A stretch of 64,000 bases of DNA from Lactobacillus sp. (GTDB taxonomy: Bacteria > Bacillota > Bacilli > Lactobacillales > Lactobacillaceae), in NCBI GenBank assembly GCA_030530865.1, contig JAUMUC010000003.1, forward strand, positions 62,001-126,000, written 5' to 3'. The position numbers were made by a program, and so were the translations under genes. The notes beneath the pieces are model-generated. The model was not told where the DNA came from and made no database searches. It saw nothing but the letters and a program-made list of their open reading frames with translations. Each line of letters begins with the position of its first letter. Position 1 is the stretch's first letter. Shown in pieces: positions 1-9,211 of the stretch.

Positions 1-1
1 C

Positions 2-490
<489 letters not shown>

Positions 491-500
491 AGGAGTGAAA

Positions 501-1697
501 ATGATGATTAAGCAGCATAAGGCATGGAAAGTCCTTGCAGTTTTATGTGGTTTAGCTGCTGCTGCTATTGGGATTTCGATTAACACATCAGGAGTTTTTT
601 ACACAGTTGTTTCAGCGGATTTAAGTATTTTGAGAGGTGCGTTTGCCTTCCATATGACTATTTTTTCCTTGGTAACGGCAATTAGCGCACTATTAATTCC
701 CTACTTAATAAATAGATTTGATTTTAAAAGCTATCTACTTTTTTCCATCATTGCTGCTAGTGTTAGTACAGCACTAATGGGAATGTCCAGTCAGCTGTGG
801 CAGTTTTATCTCTTAGGTGCAGTTCGTGGCTTGACAACGGGGTTATTCTCTATCGTGCTCATAACTTTAATTATAAATAAATGGTTTTTAGAGAAAAACG
901 GGTTAGCTATCAGTATTGCGTTAGCTTTTTCAGGAGTAATGGGGGCAATCTTTTCGCCAATCTTTTCCGAGATTATTAAAATGATTGGCTGGCGTTATGC
1001 ATATTTTGGTGAAGGATTACCAATTTTAGTCCTTTGTCTACCAGCATATCTTTATCGTTTTAACTTAGTTCCACAAGATGAAGGCTTGCAACCATATGGA
1101 CATCAAACCCAAGTAAATAATAAAAAAGTAAGTAATAAACTTGTACCAACTATTTCTTTGGTTTTATTGATCGCTTTTGCAGTCATTGTAAGTTTTGCTT
1201 CAAGTATGACGCAGCACTTTCCAGGTTACGCTCAGAATATTGGCTTAACAGCAACTCTTGGTGCTAGCATGCTATCAATGGGAATGTTTGGAAATATTGC
1301 TTCTAAGTTGGTGTTGGGTATCTTAAGTGACATGATCGGTCCTTTAAAAGCAACCATTATCTTAGTAACATGTGCAGTAACTGGTGCAGGGTTGCTCTTT
1401 TCTAAAACGATCATAGTTTTAATGCTAGGAGCATTTCTTTGGGGAGCGTGTTATGGCTTAGGAAGTGTCTCAATAGCTGTGTTAACTAACTAATTATTTG
1501 GAACTAAATATGAAAATATCTTTCCTATTATTTCGTTTTCAGGGAATGTCGGTGCTGCTACAGGATTTTCAGCGATTGGCTTTATCTATGATTTTAGTAA
1601 AAGTTACAAATTGGCAATTTTGATTATACTTGTGATCCTATTATTTAGTGGATTTAGTGTAGTTATGTCATATCGATTTTCAAAAAAGCAATTATGA
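501..1697 (+). pseudogene. MFS transporter (oxalate/formate-antiporter-like), interrupted by in-frame TAA
   Basis: This is a 12-TM type major facilitator. The start ATG at 501 follows AGGAG at 491-495; an earlier in-frame ATG at 465 lies inside the preceding gene and lacks an RBS. The frame stops at TAA 1491-1493 (codon 331). It then continues in the same frame for 67 further codons that look like the last MFS helices (LFGTKYEN, a Gly/Ala-rich helix, a Leu/Ile-rich helix, basic tail) to TGA 1695-1697. The full frame of 398 codons matches the usual MFS length, whereas the stopped product lacks roughly the last two helices. One substitution (for example from CAA, GAA or AAA) explains it. A real mutation or a sequencing error are both possible. 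Loss of transport is inferred. Confidence 0.8.
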
Positions 1698-1706
1698 CAT
1701 TTTTTA

Positions 1707-1737
1707 TTGACCTAAACCTTAGTTCAGGTGATAGAAT
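1707..1737 (+). promoter_or_regulatory. MerR-type promoter, copy 1
   Basis: A -35 box TTGACC (1707-1712) and a -10 box TAGAAT (1732-1737) are separated by 19 bp. The overlong spacer holds an imperfect dyad, CCTAAA-N6-TTCAGG, starting inside the -35. This geometry is the hallmark of promoters activated by MerR-family regulators, which twist the DNA to align the boxes. A near copy stands before the next gene at 2696. The cognate regulator is not adjacent. Confidence 0.75.
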
Positions 1738-1764
1738 GACTAAAAATATGAAAGGTTTTAAATT

Positions 1765-2673
1765 ATGAAAATTGATACTTTTGCCCATGTGCTTTTACCA
1801 AACTTTTATCAAATGATGCTAGCAATTGATGCTAATTTGCCACAAAAGATGCCTTTTTTAAATTTACCTCTTTTGACAGATTTAGATGCTAGAAAAGCCA
1901 AACAAGTTTCAGGTGTTAAGCAAGTAATTTCTTACGTTAATTTGAATCCCGAAGATTTCGTTAGTCCGGCTAAGTCATTAAACATCGTTAATGAGGCTAA
2001 TCAAGAACTGATTGATATCATTAAGCAACATCCTGATCAATTCTTTGGTGGTGTGGCTATGCTTGCTTTGAACAACGTAGCAGGTAGTGTGCAGGTAATT
2101 GAAGATGTAGTGAAAGAAAATAATCTGCTTTTTGGAATTCAGCTTTTTACTCGTCATTTAGGAAAATCAGTAGCAGATCCAAGCTTTAAACCAATCTTTG
2201 CAAAATGTGCTGAACTAAACATACCTATATGGCTACATCCAGTTTTTGATCAACGAAAACCTGATAATAATTTAGTTTTTTCTTGGGAATATGAATTAAG
2301 TCAGGCAATGTTAGAAATTGTGAAAGCTGGGTATTTCCGAGAATTTCCAAATTTAAAAATTATTATTCATCACGCTGGTGCAATGGTGCCATTTTTCAGT
2401 GGAAGAATTGAGCATATCTTGAAGCCTGAAGAAGCAAACGATTTCCATAAATTTTATGTTGATACAGCAATTTTAGGTAATCCTAAAGCTTTAGAGTTGG
2501 CAGTCGATTATTTTGGAATTGATCATGTCTTATTTGGAACAGATGCACCGTTTGGCATTGCTCCTGCAGGTGCCACAAATGAAATTATTAATGCATTATC
2601 AGCTACCGAATTAACTAAAGCAGATTTGGAAAAAATATATAAAGATAACTTTATGGAATTACTAAAAGACTAA
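1765..2673 (+). CDS. Amidohydrolase-2 family metal-dependent hydrolase/decarboxylase
   Basis: 302 residues, the usual size for the ACMSD/amidohydrolase-2 TIM-barrel family. Visible motifs are an N-terminal IDTFAHVLLP segment, an IWLHP strand end, HHAGAMVPFF, and the C-terminal FGTDAPFG with the conserved barrel Asp. In ACMSD-like enzymes the N-terminal motif is normally HxH; here the first His position is Phe, so metal binding may differ. The substrate is unknown. The gene is expressed singly from a MerR-type promoter and ends in a terminator, so it probably answers the same inducer as the YciI-like gene downstream. Confidence 0.8.
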   Translation: MKIDTFAHVLLPNFYQMMLAIDANLPQKMPFLNLPLLTDLDARKAKQVSGVKQVISYVNLNPEDFVSPAKSLNIVNEANQELIDIIKQHPDQFFGGVAMLALNNVAGSVQVIEDVVKENNLLFGIQLFTRHLGKSVADPSFKPIFAKCAELNIPIWLHPVFDQRKPDNNLVFSWEYELSQAMLEIVKAGYFREFPNLKIIIHHAGAMVPFFSGRIEHILKPEEANDFHKFYVDTAILGNPKALELAVDYFGIDHVLFGTDAPFGIAPAGATNEIINALSATELTKADLEKIYKDNFMELLKD

Positions 2674-2694
2674 TGTTAAAAATTAGTCTTTTTT
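2664..2694 (+). terminator. Intrinsic terminator after amidohydrolase gene
   Basis: The inverted repeat AAAAGACTAAT / ATTAGTCTTTT, with a short A-rich loop and a T tract, overlaps the end of the gene. It is directly followed by the next MerR-type promoter, so the two genes are separate units. Confidence 0.8.
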
Positions 2695-2695
2695 A

Positions 2696-2726
2696 TTGAC
2701 CTAAAGCTGAGTTTAGGTTGTAAAGT
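2696..2726 (+). promoter_or_regulatory. MerR-type promoter, copy 2
   Basis: TTGACC (2696-2701) and TAAAGT (2721-2726) are 19 bp apart. A perfect dyad CCTAAA-GCTGAG-TTTAGG (2700-2717) sits between the boxes. It is nearly identical to the promoter at 1707, so one MerR-family protein probably controls both genes. Confidence 0.8.
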
Positions 2727-2756
2727 GACTTGTATATTATAAAAGGAGACAAGATT

Positions 2757-3056
2757 ATGTATTTAATTGATATCACTATTAAAGCTGATAAAGTACCAGC
2801 AGATTTATCCGAAAAGTTATTGGCTGGACATCGTAAATGGTTTACTGGACAAGCTCAAGCTGGAAAGTTTCTATTGGTAGGACCTTACAAGGATAAGGAA
2901 ATGGCCGGCTTAGCAATTGCGTATACCAATAGTCGTGCTGAACTAGATGAAATTATAGCTCATGATGCGTATTATCCTGATTATGCCACGTATGATGTGC
3001 ATGAATTTCAGGCTAATTTGATTGCTGATAATTTACCAGATTTTCAAGGAAAATAA
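2757..3056 (+). CDS. YciI-like protein (dimeric alpha-beta barrel)
   Basis: 99 residues starting at ATG 2757, chosen because AAAGGAG lies 7 bases upstream. The pattern fits YciI-like proteins: a first beta strand MYLIDITIK, a conserved H-R-K-W helix region, an L-V-G-P-Y strand with K-D-K turn, and a late D-x-Y-x-P-D-Y segment. Family members are small dimers with a His/Asp pocket, and most have no firm function. The dedicated MerR-type promoter shared with the upstream hydrolase suggests a common stress or small-molecule response. Confidence 0.8.
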   Translation: MYLIDITIKADKVPADLSEKLLAGHRKWFTGQAQAGKFLLVGPYKDKEMAGLAIAYTNSRAELDEIIAHDAYYPDYATYDVHEFQANLIADNLPDFQGK

Positions 3057-3152
3057 GCAATTGCATTAAATTTTAGATAATTGATTTTTCTACAACAATT
3101 CACCTACATAATTTGGTATCATCATAGTAAATGGATATTAAAGGAGAAAATT

Positions 3153-5681
3153 ATGGGAAAAATCAAACGCTTCTATGAAACTTTTCATCCAGATCACTAC
3201 GATTTAAGAATTCACGTTGATCGTAGTAAGAAATTGATTTCTGGTACTTCTACCATTTTTGGTGAAGCAGTTGAAAAGACAATCTTGATTCATGAAAAGA
3301 ACATGAAGATTAAAGATGTTAGAGTTGACGGCGAAAGCGTCGCTTTTGACATTGATGAAAAAATCGAAGGAATTAAGGCAGAAGTTGCTGCTTTTGGAAA
3401 AATTAAAGTTGAAGTTGACTACGAAGCTCCATTAACAGACACAATGATGGGTATTTATCCTTCATATTACGAAATTGATGGTGTTAAAAAGGAAATTATT
3501 GGTACTCAATTTGAAACTACTTTTGCTCGTCAAGCTTTCCCAAGTGTTGACGAACCAGAAGCTAAGGCAACTTTCAGTTTGGCTTTATCATATGATGAAA
3601 AGCCTGGTGAAACTACACTTGCTAACATGCCTGAAAAGGAAGTTAAAGACGGTGTTCACTACTTCGAAGAAACTGTTAGAATGTCAACTTACTTAGTTGC
3701 ATTTGCCTTTGGTGAATTGCAAGCTAAGTACACTACTACTAAGAGTGGGGTAAAGGTTGGAGTATTTGCTACTAAGGCACATGAAGCTAAGGAATTAGAT
3801 TTCGCTGTTGATATTGCTAAGCGAGGAATCGAATTCTACGAAGACTTCTATCAAACTCCATATCCATTACCACATTCATGGCAATTAGCTTTACCTGACT
3901 TCAGTGCAGGTGCCATGGAAAACTGGGGCTTAATCACATACCGTGAAGCTTACTTATTACTTGACCCAGACAATACACCACTTAGAACTAAGAAAATTGT
4001 TGCTTCTGTGATTACTCACGAATTGGCTCACCAATGGTTTGGTGACTTAGTAACCATGAAGTGGTGGGACAACTTATGGCTTAACGAAAGTTTTGCCAAC
4101 ATGATGGAATACCTTTCACTTGATCACATGCAACCTAACTGGAAGATGTGGGAATTATTCCAAACTAGTGAAGCTCCTGCAGCATTATTGCGTGATGCCA
4201 CTGATGGTGTTCAATCAGTTTACGTAGAATTGAACGATCCAGCTGAAATTGACACGCTTTTTGATGGTGCGATCGTTTATGCAAAGGGTTCAAGACTTTT
4301 AGTAATGGTTCGTGCCTTAATTGGTGATGAAGCTTTGCAAAAAGGTTTGAAACTATACTTCGATACTCACAAGTATGGCAATACTGTTGGGGATGACCTT
4401 TGGGATGCATTGAGTTCTGCTACTGACCTTGAGATCGGTAAGATTATGCACTCATGGCTCAACCAACCAGGTTACCCAGTTGTTCATGCCTATGTTGAAG
4501 ATGGTCATTTGAAGCTTTCACAAAAGCAATTCTTCATCGGTGAAGGTAAAGATGTTGGTCGTACTTGGCAAATTCCACTTCACGCCAACTTTGATGCACC
4601 TAAGATTATGTCTGAAAAAGAACTTGATCTTGGTGACTATGCAGAAATTCGCCAAAAAGCTGGTCACGCTTTAAGAATTAACGTAGGTAACACCACTCAC
4701 ATGATTGTTAACTACGATCAAACTTTGATGGCTGACATTCAAAAGGAAGTAACTGAACTTGATTCAATTTCAAAGATGCAATTGTTGCAAGATTTGCGTC
4801 TTTTAGCAGAAAGCAAGCAAGTATCTTACGCAAGCATTGTGCCATTACTTGCTGAATTCAAGGAAGACGAATCTAGCTTAGTTAACGATGCACTTTACAC
4901 TACTGCAGCTAAGTTGAATCAATTTGTCTTGCCAGAATCAAGTGAAGAAAAGGATTTGAAGGCCTTTTACCAAAAATTGAGCAGCAAGCAAGTTGAACGT
5001 TTGGGCTTCTTGCCTAAGAGCAGTGACTCTGATGATGATCAAACAGTTAGAGCTCATGCTTTATCTGCAGCTGTTTATGGTGAAAATCAAGCAGTTATCG
5101 ACGAAGCTAAGAGTATTTTTGAAAAGCATGAAGCTGATTTATCAAAGATTAATGCTGATGTTAGATCAATTGTCTTGGCTAACCAAATGAAGAACTTCGG
5201 TAGCCTTGAATTGCTTGAAAAGTTGACTAAGCTTTACCAAAAGACAAGTAACTCAAAGCTTAAGTCAGACTTAGCTTCAGCTATCACCTCAAGTAAAGAC
5301 CCAGCTGTTTTGAAAGAAGTAGTTTCTTACTTGAAGAATAGCGAAATTGTGAAGCCACAAGACTTACGTAGCTGGTTTGCAGGCTTACTATTCAACAGCA
5401 AGTCAACTGACATGGCTTGGAACTGGATTAAGGATGAATGGGGATGGCTTGATAAGACAGTTGGTGGAGATATGGAATTTACCACTTTCATCACTGTGAT
5501 CGCTAGATGCTTCAAGACTAAGGAACAATTAGCTGACTTTAAGGCATTCTTTGAACCAAAACTTGATCAACCAATGTTGACTCGTGAAATTAAGATGGAT
5601 ATTTCAGTAATTGCCAGTCGTGTTGACTTAATTGAAGAACAAAAGGCTAGCGTTAACAAAGCTGTTAAGGAAAACCTTTAA
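3153..5681 (+). CDS. pepN: Aminopeptidase N (M1 zinc metallopeptidase)
   Basis: 842 residues from ATG 3153, preceded by AAAGGAG; longer upstream starts lack an RBS. Lactobacillus PepN is of this length. The exopeptidase motif GAMENWG is near residue 255 and the zinc site HELAHQW begins near residue 289, followed by the third zinc ligand Glu in the NESFAN segment. No signal peptide is seen, as expected for a cytoplasmic enzyme that trims N-terminal residues from imported peptides. The C-terminal half is the helical ERAP1-like domain. It is monocistronic, ending in a strong terminator. Confidence 0.97.
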   Translation: MGKIKRFYETFHPDHYDLRIHVDRSKKLISGTSTIFGEAVEKTILIHEKNMKIKDVRVDGESVAFDIDEKIEGIKAEVAAFGKIKVEVDYEAPLTDTMMGIYPSYYEIDGVKKEIIGTQFETTFARQAFPSVDEPEAKATFSLALSYDEKPGETTLANMPEKEVKDGVHYFEETVRMSTYLVAFAFGELQAKYTTTKSGVKVGVFATKAHEAKELDFAVDIAKRGIEFYEDFYQTPYPLPHSWQLALPDFSAGAMENWGLITYREAYLLLDPDNTPLRTKKIVASVITHELAHQWFGDLVTMKWWDNLWLNESFANMMEYLSLDHMQPNWKMWELFQTSEAPAALLRDATDGVQSVYVELNDPAEIDTLFDGAIVYAKGSRLLVMVRALIGDEALQKGLKLYFDTHKYGNTVGDDLWDALSSATDLEIGKIMHSWLNQPGYPVVHAYVEDGHLKLSQKQFFIGEGKDVGRTWQIPLHANFDAPKIMSEKELDLGDYAEIRQKAGHALRINVGNTTHMIVNYDQTLMADIQKEVTELDSISKMQLLQDLRLLAESKQVSYASIVPLLAEFKEDESSLVNDALYTTAAKLNQFVLPESSEEKDLKAFYQKLSSKQVERLGFLPKSSDSDDDQTVRAHALSAAVYGENQAVIDEAKSIFEKHEADLSKINADVRSIVLANQMKNFGSLELLEKLTKLYQKTSNSKLKSDLASAITSSKDPAVLKEVVSYLKNSEIVKPQDLRSWFAGLLFNSKSTDMAWNWIKDEWGWLDKTVGGDMEFTTFITVIARCFKTKEQLADFKAFFEPKLDQPMLTREIKMDISVIASRVDLIEEQKASVNKAVKENL

Positions 5682-5687
5682 TAAGCA

Positions 5688-5713
5688 AAAAGCACTCACA
5701 TGAGTGCTTTTTT
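5688..5713 (+). terminator. Intrinsic terminator after pepN
   Basis: Perfect stem AGCACTCA / TGAGTGCT with a two-base loop, A tract before and T tract after. Confidence 0.9.
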
Positions 5714-5755
5714 ACGTTAAGATAAGTAAGTAATACTTAATTTTGAGGTAGAGTG

Positions 5756-6490
5756 ATGAGAATAATTATCTCGCCAGCGATGAAAATGCAGAAGCATATT
5801 TCGCAGCAGGTTACGCCATTGTTTTTTGAAAAAGAGGCTAAGCAACTTAATGAGCAATTGCAAAAATTGACTTTAGATGAGCTAAAAGCATTGTGGAATT
5901 GCAGCGATCAATTAGCCGGTAAGTATCAAAAATATATCGCAGATTCTTTAACTGATAATTTGACGCCGGCAATTGCTTCATTTGAAGGAATACAATACTT
6001 GTATCTAACGGAACATTTGCTAAGTGATACTGGTAAAAAATTCTTGCAAGAACATGTCAGAATTTTATCAGGATTATATGGGGTTCTTCGACCTTATGAC
6101 GGTGTAAAGCCATATCGTTTAGAGATGAAAAATAAGTTGAATGGTTCTTTGTACGACTTTTGGGCTAACAAATTAGCTGATAATTTGTACGAAGATAATG
6201 ATTTGGTGCTAAATTTAGCTTCTAATGAATACGCCAAGGCGATCAAGCCATATACTGCAGGAAGAAAATTTGTAACTGTACAATTTTTGGAAAAGCATCA
6301 TGGTAAATATAAGACACTAGGCGTGCATGCTAAAATGTCGAGAGGACGGTTAGTTCACTATATATGTGAAAATCAAATCACCGATTTAGCAGGAGTTAAG
6401 CAGTTCTCAGACTTTAATTATCGATTCAGTGAAGCAGATTCAACTGATGAAAAAATAGTTTTTAAAACTGACAAATTTGAAACAAAATAA
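5756..6490 (+). CDS. yaaA: YaaA family (DUF328) peroxide-stress protein
   Basis: 244 residues from ATG 5756 (an overlapping GTG at 5753 is closer to the GAGG site and less likely). The start IIISPAMKM and the central RILSGLYGVLRPYDGVKPYRLEM block are characteristic of YaaA/DUF328. In E. coli the family limits free iron and DNA damage during peroxide stress; DNA binding has been reported. It is a single gene between terminators and is cytosolic. The function in lactobacilli, which hold little iron, is uncertain. Confidence 0.92.
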   Translation: MRIIISPAMKMQKHISQQVTPLFFEKEAKQLNEQLQKLTLDELKALWNCSDQLAGKYQKYIADSLTDNLTPAIASFEGIQYLYLTEHLLSDTGKKFLQEHVRILSGLYGVLRPYDGVKPYRLEMKNKLNGSLYDFWANKLADNLYEDNDLVLNLASNEYAKAIKPYTAGRKFVTVQFLEKHHGKYKTLGVHAKMSRGRLVHYICENQITDLAGVKQFSDFNYRFSEADSTDEKIVFKTDKFETK

Positions 6491-6519
6491 AAAGGAGAAG
6501 ATATATCTTCTCCTTTTTT
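6488..6519. terminator. Bidirectional terminator between yaaA and ldt
   Basis: The palindrome AAAGGAGAAGATA / TATCTTCTCCTTT with A and T tracts on either side serves both converging genes. Confidence 0.9.
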
Positions 6520-6521
6520 GT

Positions 6522-7691
6522 TTAGTAGTAAATGACGATTGGTTCATGCTTATGAACATGCTTCCAAACTGTCTTAATTTGACTAGGCTTAATGTTGACA
6601 CATCCGTGTGATCCACCAGCTAAGTATGCTGTTTTAGACCAGTCAGTTCGCCAACTTGCATCGTGTAAGCCACAACCTGAAAGGGTGAATGGCATCCAAT
6701 ATTGAACTTTACTTGCGTATTTTGATCCATCACTGTTAGTTCCGCGAAGAACACTAGGTGATTGCTTGTAGTGGATGTAGAACACACCAGTTGGTGTTTG
6801 ATCATCACTCTTGCCTTTCAAAGTACCAGTTACAACATTTGGTAAGTAAACGGCAACTTGCCCATTTTCGATGATCCACAAACTTTGCTTTTTAATTGAG
6901 ACAACAATGTAGTTATCTCCCAAGCCATTATTAGACTTGTCATAACCTAGACCATAAGTCCAGTAGCCTAAACCGTAAAGGGTATCTTTGGCATCAATTG
7001 TCTTACTTTCAGCTGCTTTAAATGCTTCAGTAATGTAGTTAATGGCACGGTCAGTGTAAATTTCCCAACCGTAAGTATTATTTTGAACGGTAATCTTTTT
7101 TGCCTTAGCAACTGTCTTTTCAGGTACAGCTAATTCGTATTTCTTGTGAACAGTTGAATACTTCTTATCCAATTTATCTAATTCACTACGAACTTGATCG
7201 TTAACCTTCAAAGTCATCTTGCCATTTTGGTAGCTAAGTGTCTTTAAGTAATCACTTGCTTTGAACTTAACAGTTTCATCTAAGATTTTGTATGAAACGA
7301 CAGTGGCTAAAATCTTTTCAAGACGAGTTTTCTCTTTATTAAACTTGGTATTAACAACGTTTAAATCTTTATCTTTGAAAATTTTAGCAACTTCTTTTTT
7401 AGTGATCACTTTATACTTATCAGTATGCTTGGCCACAATTTTGCCATCAGCTAAAACTAATTTGTTCTTGGCAGTTTTATTAACTTTCTTAGTTGCATCT
7501 TTTACGGTAAGATTACCGACATTAACACCATAAATTTTGGCATTAGCAGCAAAGTGAGTTTTCGAAAAATCATCACGTTGTTTTTGATTATGTTGAGAAA
7601 ATAGTAATCCACAAAGGACTATTAGCACTAAGCTGAGTCCAATCGCGATCCATTTCCGTTCAGATAAAAGCTTTTTGATATTGTTATCCAT
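6522..7691 (-). CDS. L,D-transpeptidase (YkuD domain), membrane-anchored
   Basis: 389 residues. An N-terminal uncleaved anchor (about residues 13-31, hydrophobic WIAIGLSLVLIVLCGLLF) leads to an extracellular part. A YGVNVGNLTVKDA segment resembles the PG_binding_4 type repeat, and the C-terminal YkuD domain has the SHGCVNI signature with catalytic Cys. Known members make 3-3 cross-links or attach proteins to murein; which applies here is unknown. The gene lies 16 bp after a paralog on the same strand, so the two are probably one transcript. Start ATG at 7691 with AGGAT upstream. Confidence 0.92.
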   Translation of the reverse strand: MDNNIKKLLSERKWIAIGLSLVLIVLCGLLFSQHNQKQRDDFSKTHFAANAKIYGVNVGNLTVKDATKKVNKTAKNKLVLADGKIVAKHTDKYKVITKKEVAKIFKDKDLNVVNTKFNKEKTRLEKILATVVSYKILDETVKFKASDYLKTLSYQNGKMTLKVNDQVRSELDKLDKKYSTVHKKYELAVPEKTVAKAKKITVQNNTYGWEIYTDRAINYITEAFKAAESKTIDAKDTLYGLGYWTYGLGYDKSNNGLGDNYIVVSIKKQSLWIIENGQVAVYLPNVVTGTLKGKSDDQTPTGVFYIHYKQSPSVLRGTNSDGSKYASKVQYWMPFTLSGCGLHDASWRTDWSKTAYLAGGSHGCVNIKPSQIKTVWKHVHKHEPIVIYY

Positions 7692-7707
7692 TTTAATCCT
7701 AGCTTTT

Positions 7708-8988
7708 TTAATATACGATTACTGGTTCTCCAGTTTTGACATTGTTCCAAACTAAGTCGATTTGACTAGGTCTAATGTTGACACATCCGTGTGAGCCGTC
7801 TTTGATGTAGGCTTTCTTGCTCCAGTTGCTTCTCCAGTAAGCATCGTGCAAACCGCATCCATCAAGAGTGAATGGCATCCAACGCTTAACAACACAGCTG
7901 TATCCTGGTCCAGTCAAAGTAGCGTTAGTTTGTTTACCTAATAGGTAGTGTACACCTTTAGGAGTTGTTTGGTGCTTATCAACTTCTCCAGTTACCACAC
8001 GGAAGTTAGCTACAACTTTACCATTTTTAACTACCCAAAGTCTTTGCTTACTTAATGATACAATTACGTAGTTTTTACCAATACCTTTATTAGTACGGTT
8101 GTAACCAGTAGTACCATTGTAAGACTTGCCGTAAGTGTACTTAGCTTTCAATTTGTAAGTGGTGTTCTTGCCGTTTGAAAAAGCCTTGTTAACTGCTTGA
8201 GTAGCATCGGTCAAGCCAGCTTTTCTGACGTCCCAACCGAATTTAACGTTAGTTAAAGTTACGGTTTTACCGTAAGTCTTTTTACCAACAGGAGCCTTGA
8301 AGCGGAACTTAGTTAAAGTTGCTTCGGAACTGTTGATTAAGTTAAGACGCTTTCTGATTCCTGCAGTATCTACAGAAACTGATACATTCTTAGTGCTGGT
8401 AGCACTGATTGACTTAATGTAGTTCTTTGAATAGAAGTGGTAAGTATCGCCATCAATCTTATATGTAGCAGTGACGTTGTAGTATTTCTTCTTCAAACTT
8501 TTGGCAAGTTTAGATAATTTAGTGTTAGTGAAAATAATCTTTTTAACACTAGATTTAACCTTAGCTTGCTTGTTGTAGTACGATTGTACAGTTTTCTTAG
8601 AAATGATTTTGCTAATTTTATTAGAATGCTTGTATGAAACTTTTTTCTTACTATCAATATAAACGTAATTAGCAGCTTGTTTATTGATCTTGCTATATGC
8701 TTGATCAACTGTTAAGCCAGATACGTTAACTCCATAGATGGAGACATTTTTAAATTTTTGAACAGTCTTTTCAGGAACAACTGCTGAAGTGCTTGAACTT
8801 GAAGGACTTGAGCTTGAAGTTGTTGAGCTAGTTGCTTCAGATTGACTACTTGAAGTTACAGCTTCGCTTTGACTGCTGGAAGTAGCAGGAACCTCAGTTG
8901 GATTAACATCAGCCTTGACTGTTTTCCAAAATACACACCCAATTGCCAAAAATGAAATTAAGCCGAGTGCAAAATGGTTTCTTTTCAT
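7708..8988 (-). CDS. L,D-transpeptidase (YkuD domain), secreted, Ser-rich linker
   Basis: 426 residues from the ATG at 8988, preceded by GGAGAG; the ATG at 9003 overlaps this RBS and is rejected. An N-terminal hydrophobic signal/anchor (ALGLISFLAIGCVFW) is followed by a Ser/Thr-rich linker with repeated SSSQSEA-like units (residues ~38-75). Next comes a YGVNVSGLTVDQA repeat and a C-terminal YkuD domain with SHGCVNI. It is paralogous to the neighbour at 6522 and contains more Lys and Tyr. Surface murein remodelling is inferred. The linker repeats are a plausible site of length variation between strains. Confidence 0.92.
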   Translation of the reverse strand: MKRNHFALGLISFLAIGCVFWKTVKADVNPTEVPATSSSQSEAVTSSSQSEATSSTTSSSSPSSSSTSAVVPEKTVQKFKNVSIYGVNVSGLTVDQAYSKINKQAANYVYIDSKKKVSYKHSNKISKIISKKTVQSYYNKQAKVKSSVKKIIFTNTKLSKLAKSLKKKYYNVTATYKIDGDTYHFYSKNYIKSISATSTKNVSVSVDTAGIRKRLNLINSSEATLTKFRFKAPVGKKTYGKTVTLTNVKFGWDVRKAGLTDATQAVNKAFSNGKNTTYKLKAKYTYGKSYNGTTGYNRTNKGIGKNYVIVSLSKQRLWVVKNGKVVANFRVVTGEVDKHQTTPKGVHYLLGKQTNATLTGPGYSCVVKRWMPFTLDGCGLHDAYWRSNWSKKAYIKDGSHGCVNIRPSQIDLVWNNVKTGEPVIVY

Positions 8989-9076
8989 AAAAAGTCTCTC
9001 CATTCCATGCTTTGTTTAATATATGATATCAAATCTCTTGAGTGATTTAAACTAAATAGATTTTTTGAAAAAGTTA

Positions 9077-9105
9077 TTGACGACTAGTTATAAAATGCGT
9101 ATGAT
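9077..9105 (+). promoter_or_regulatory. Promoter for tRNA-Val
   Basis: TTGACG (9077-9082) and TATGAT (9100-9105) lie 17 bp apart, ending 22 bp before the tRNA. Confidence 0.65.
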
Positions 9106-9127
9106 AATTAATTGTGAGATAACTCAT

Positions 9128-9200
9128 GGAGGATTAGCTCAGCTGGGAGAGCATCTGCCTTACAAGCAGGAGGTCACAGGTTCGAGCCCTGTATCCTCCA
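9128..9200 (+). tRNA. tRNA-Val (anticodon TAC)
   Basis: 73-nt cloverleaf: acceptor GGAGGAT / ATCCTCC, D stem GCTC/GAGC, anticodon stem TCTGC/GCAGG with loop CTTACAA giving anticodon TAC, and T stem ACAGG/CCTGT with TTCGAGC loop. The discriminator is A and the CCA end is not encoded. A T tract directly follows and probably ends transcription. Confidence 0.96.
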
Positions 9201-9211
9201 TTTTTTTTGCC

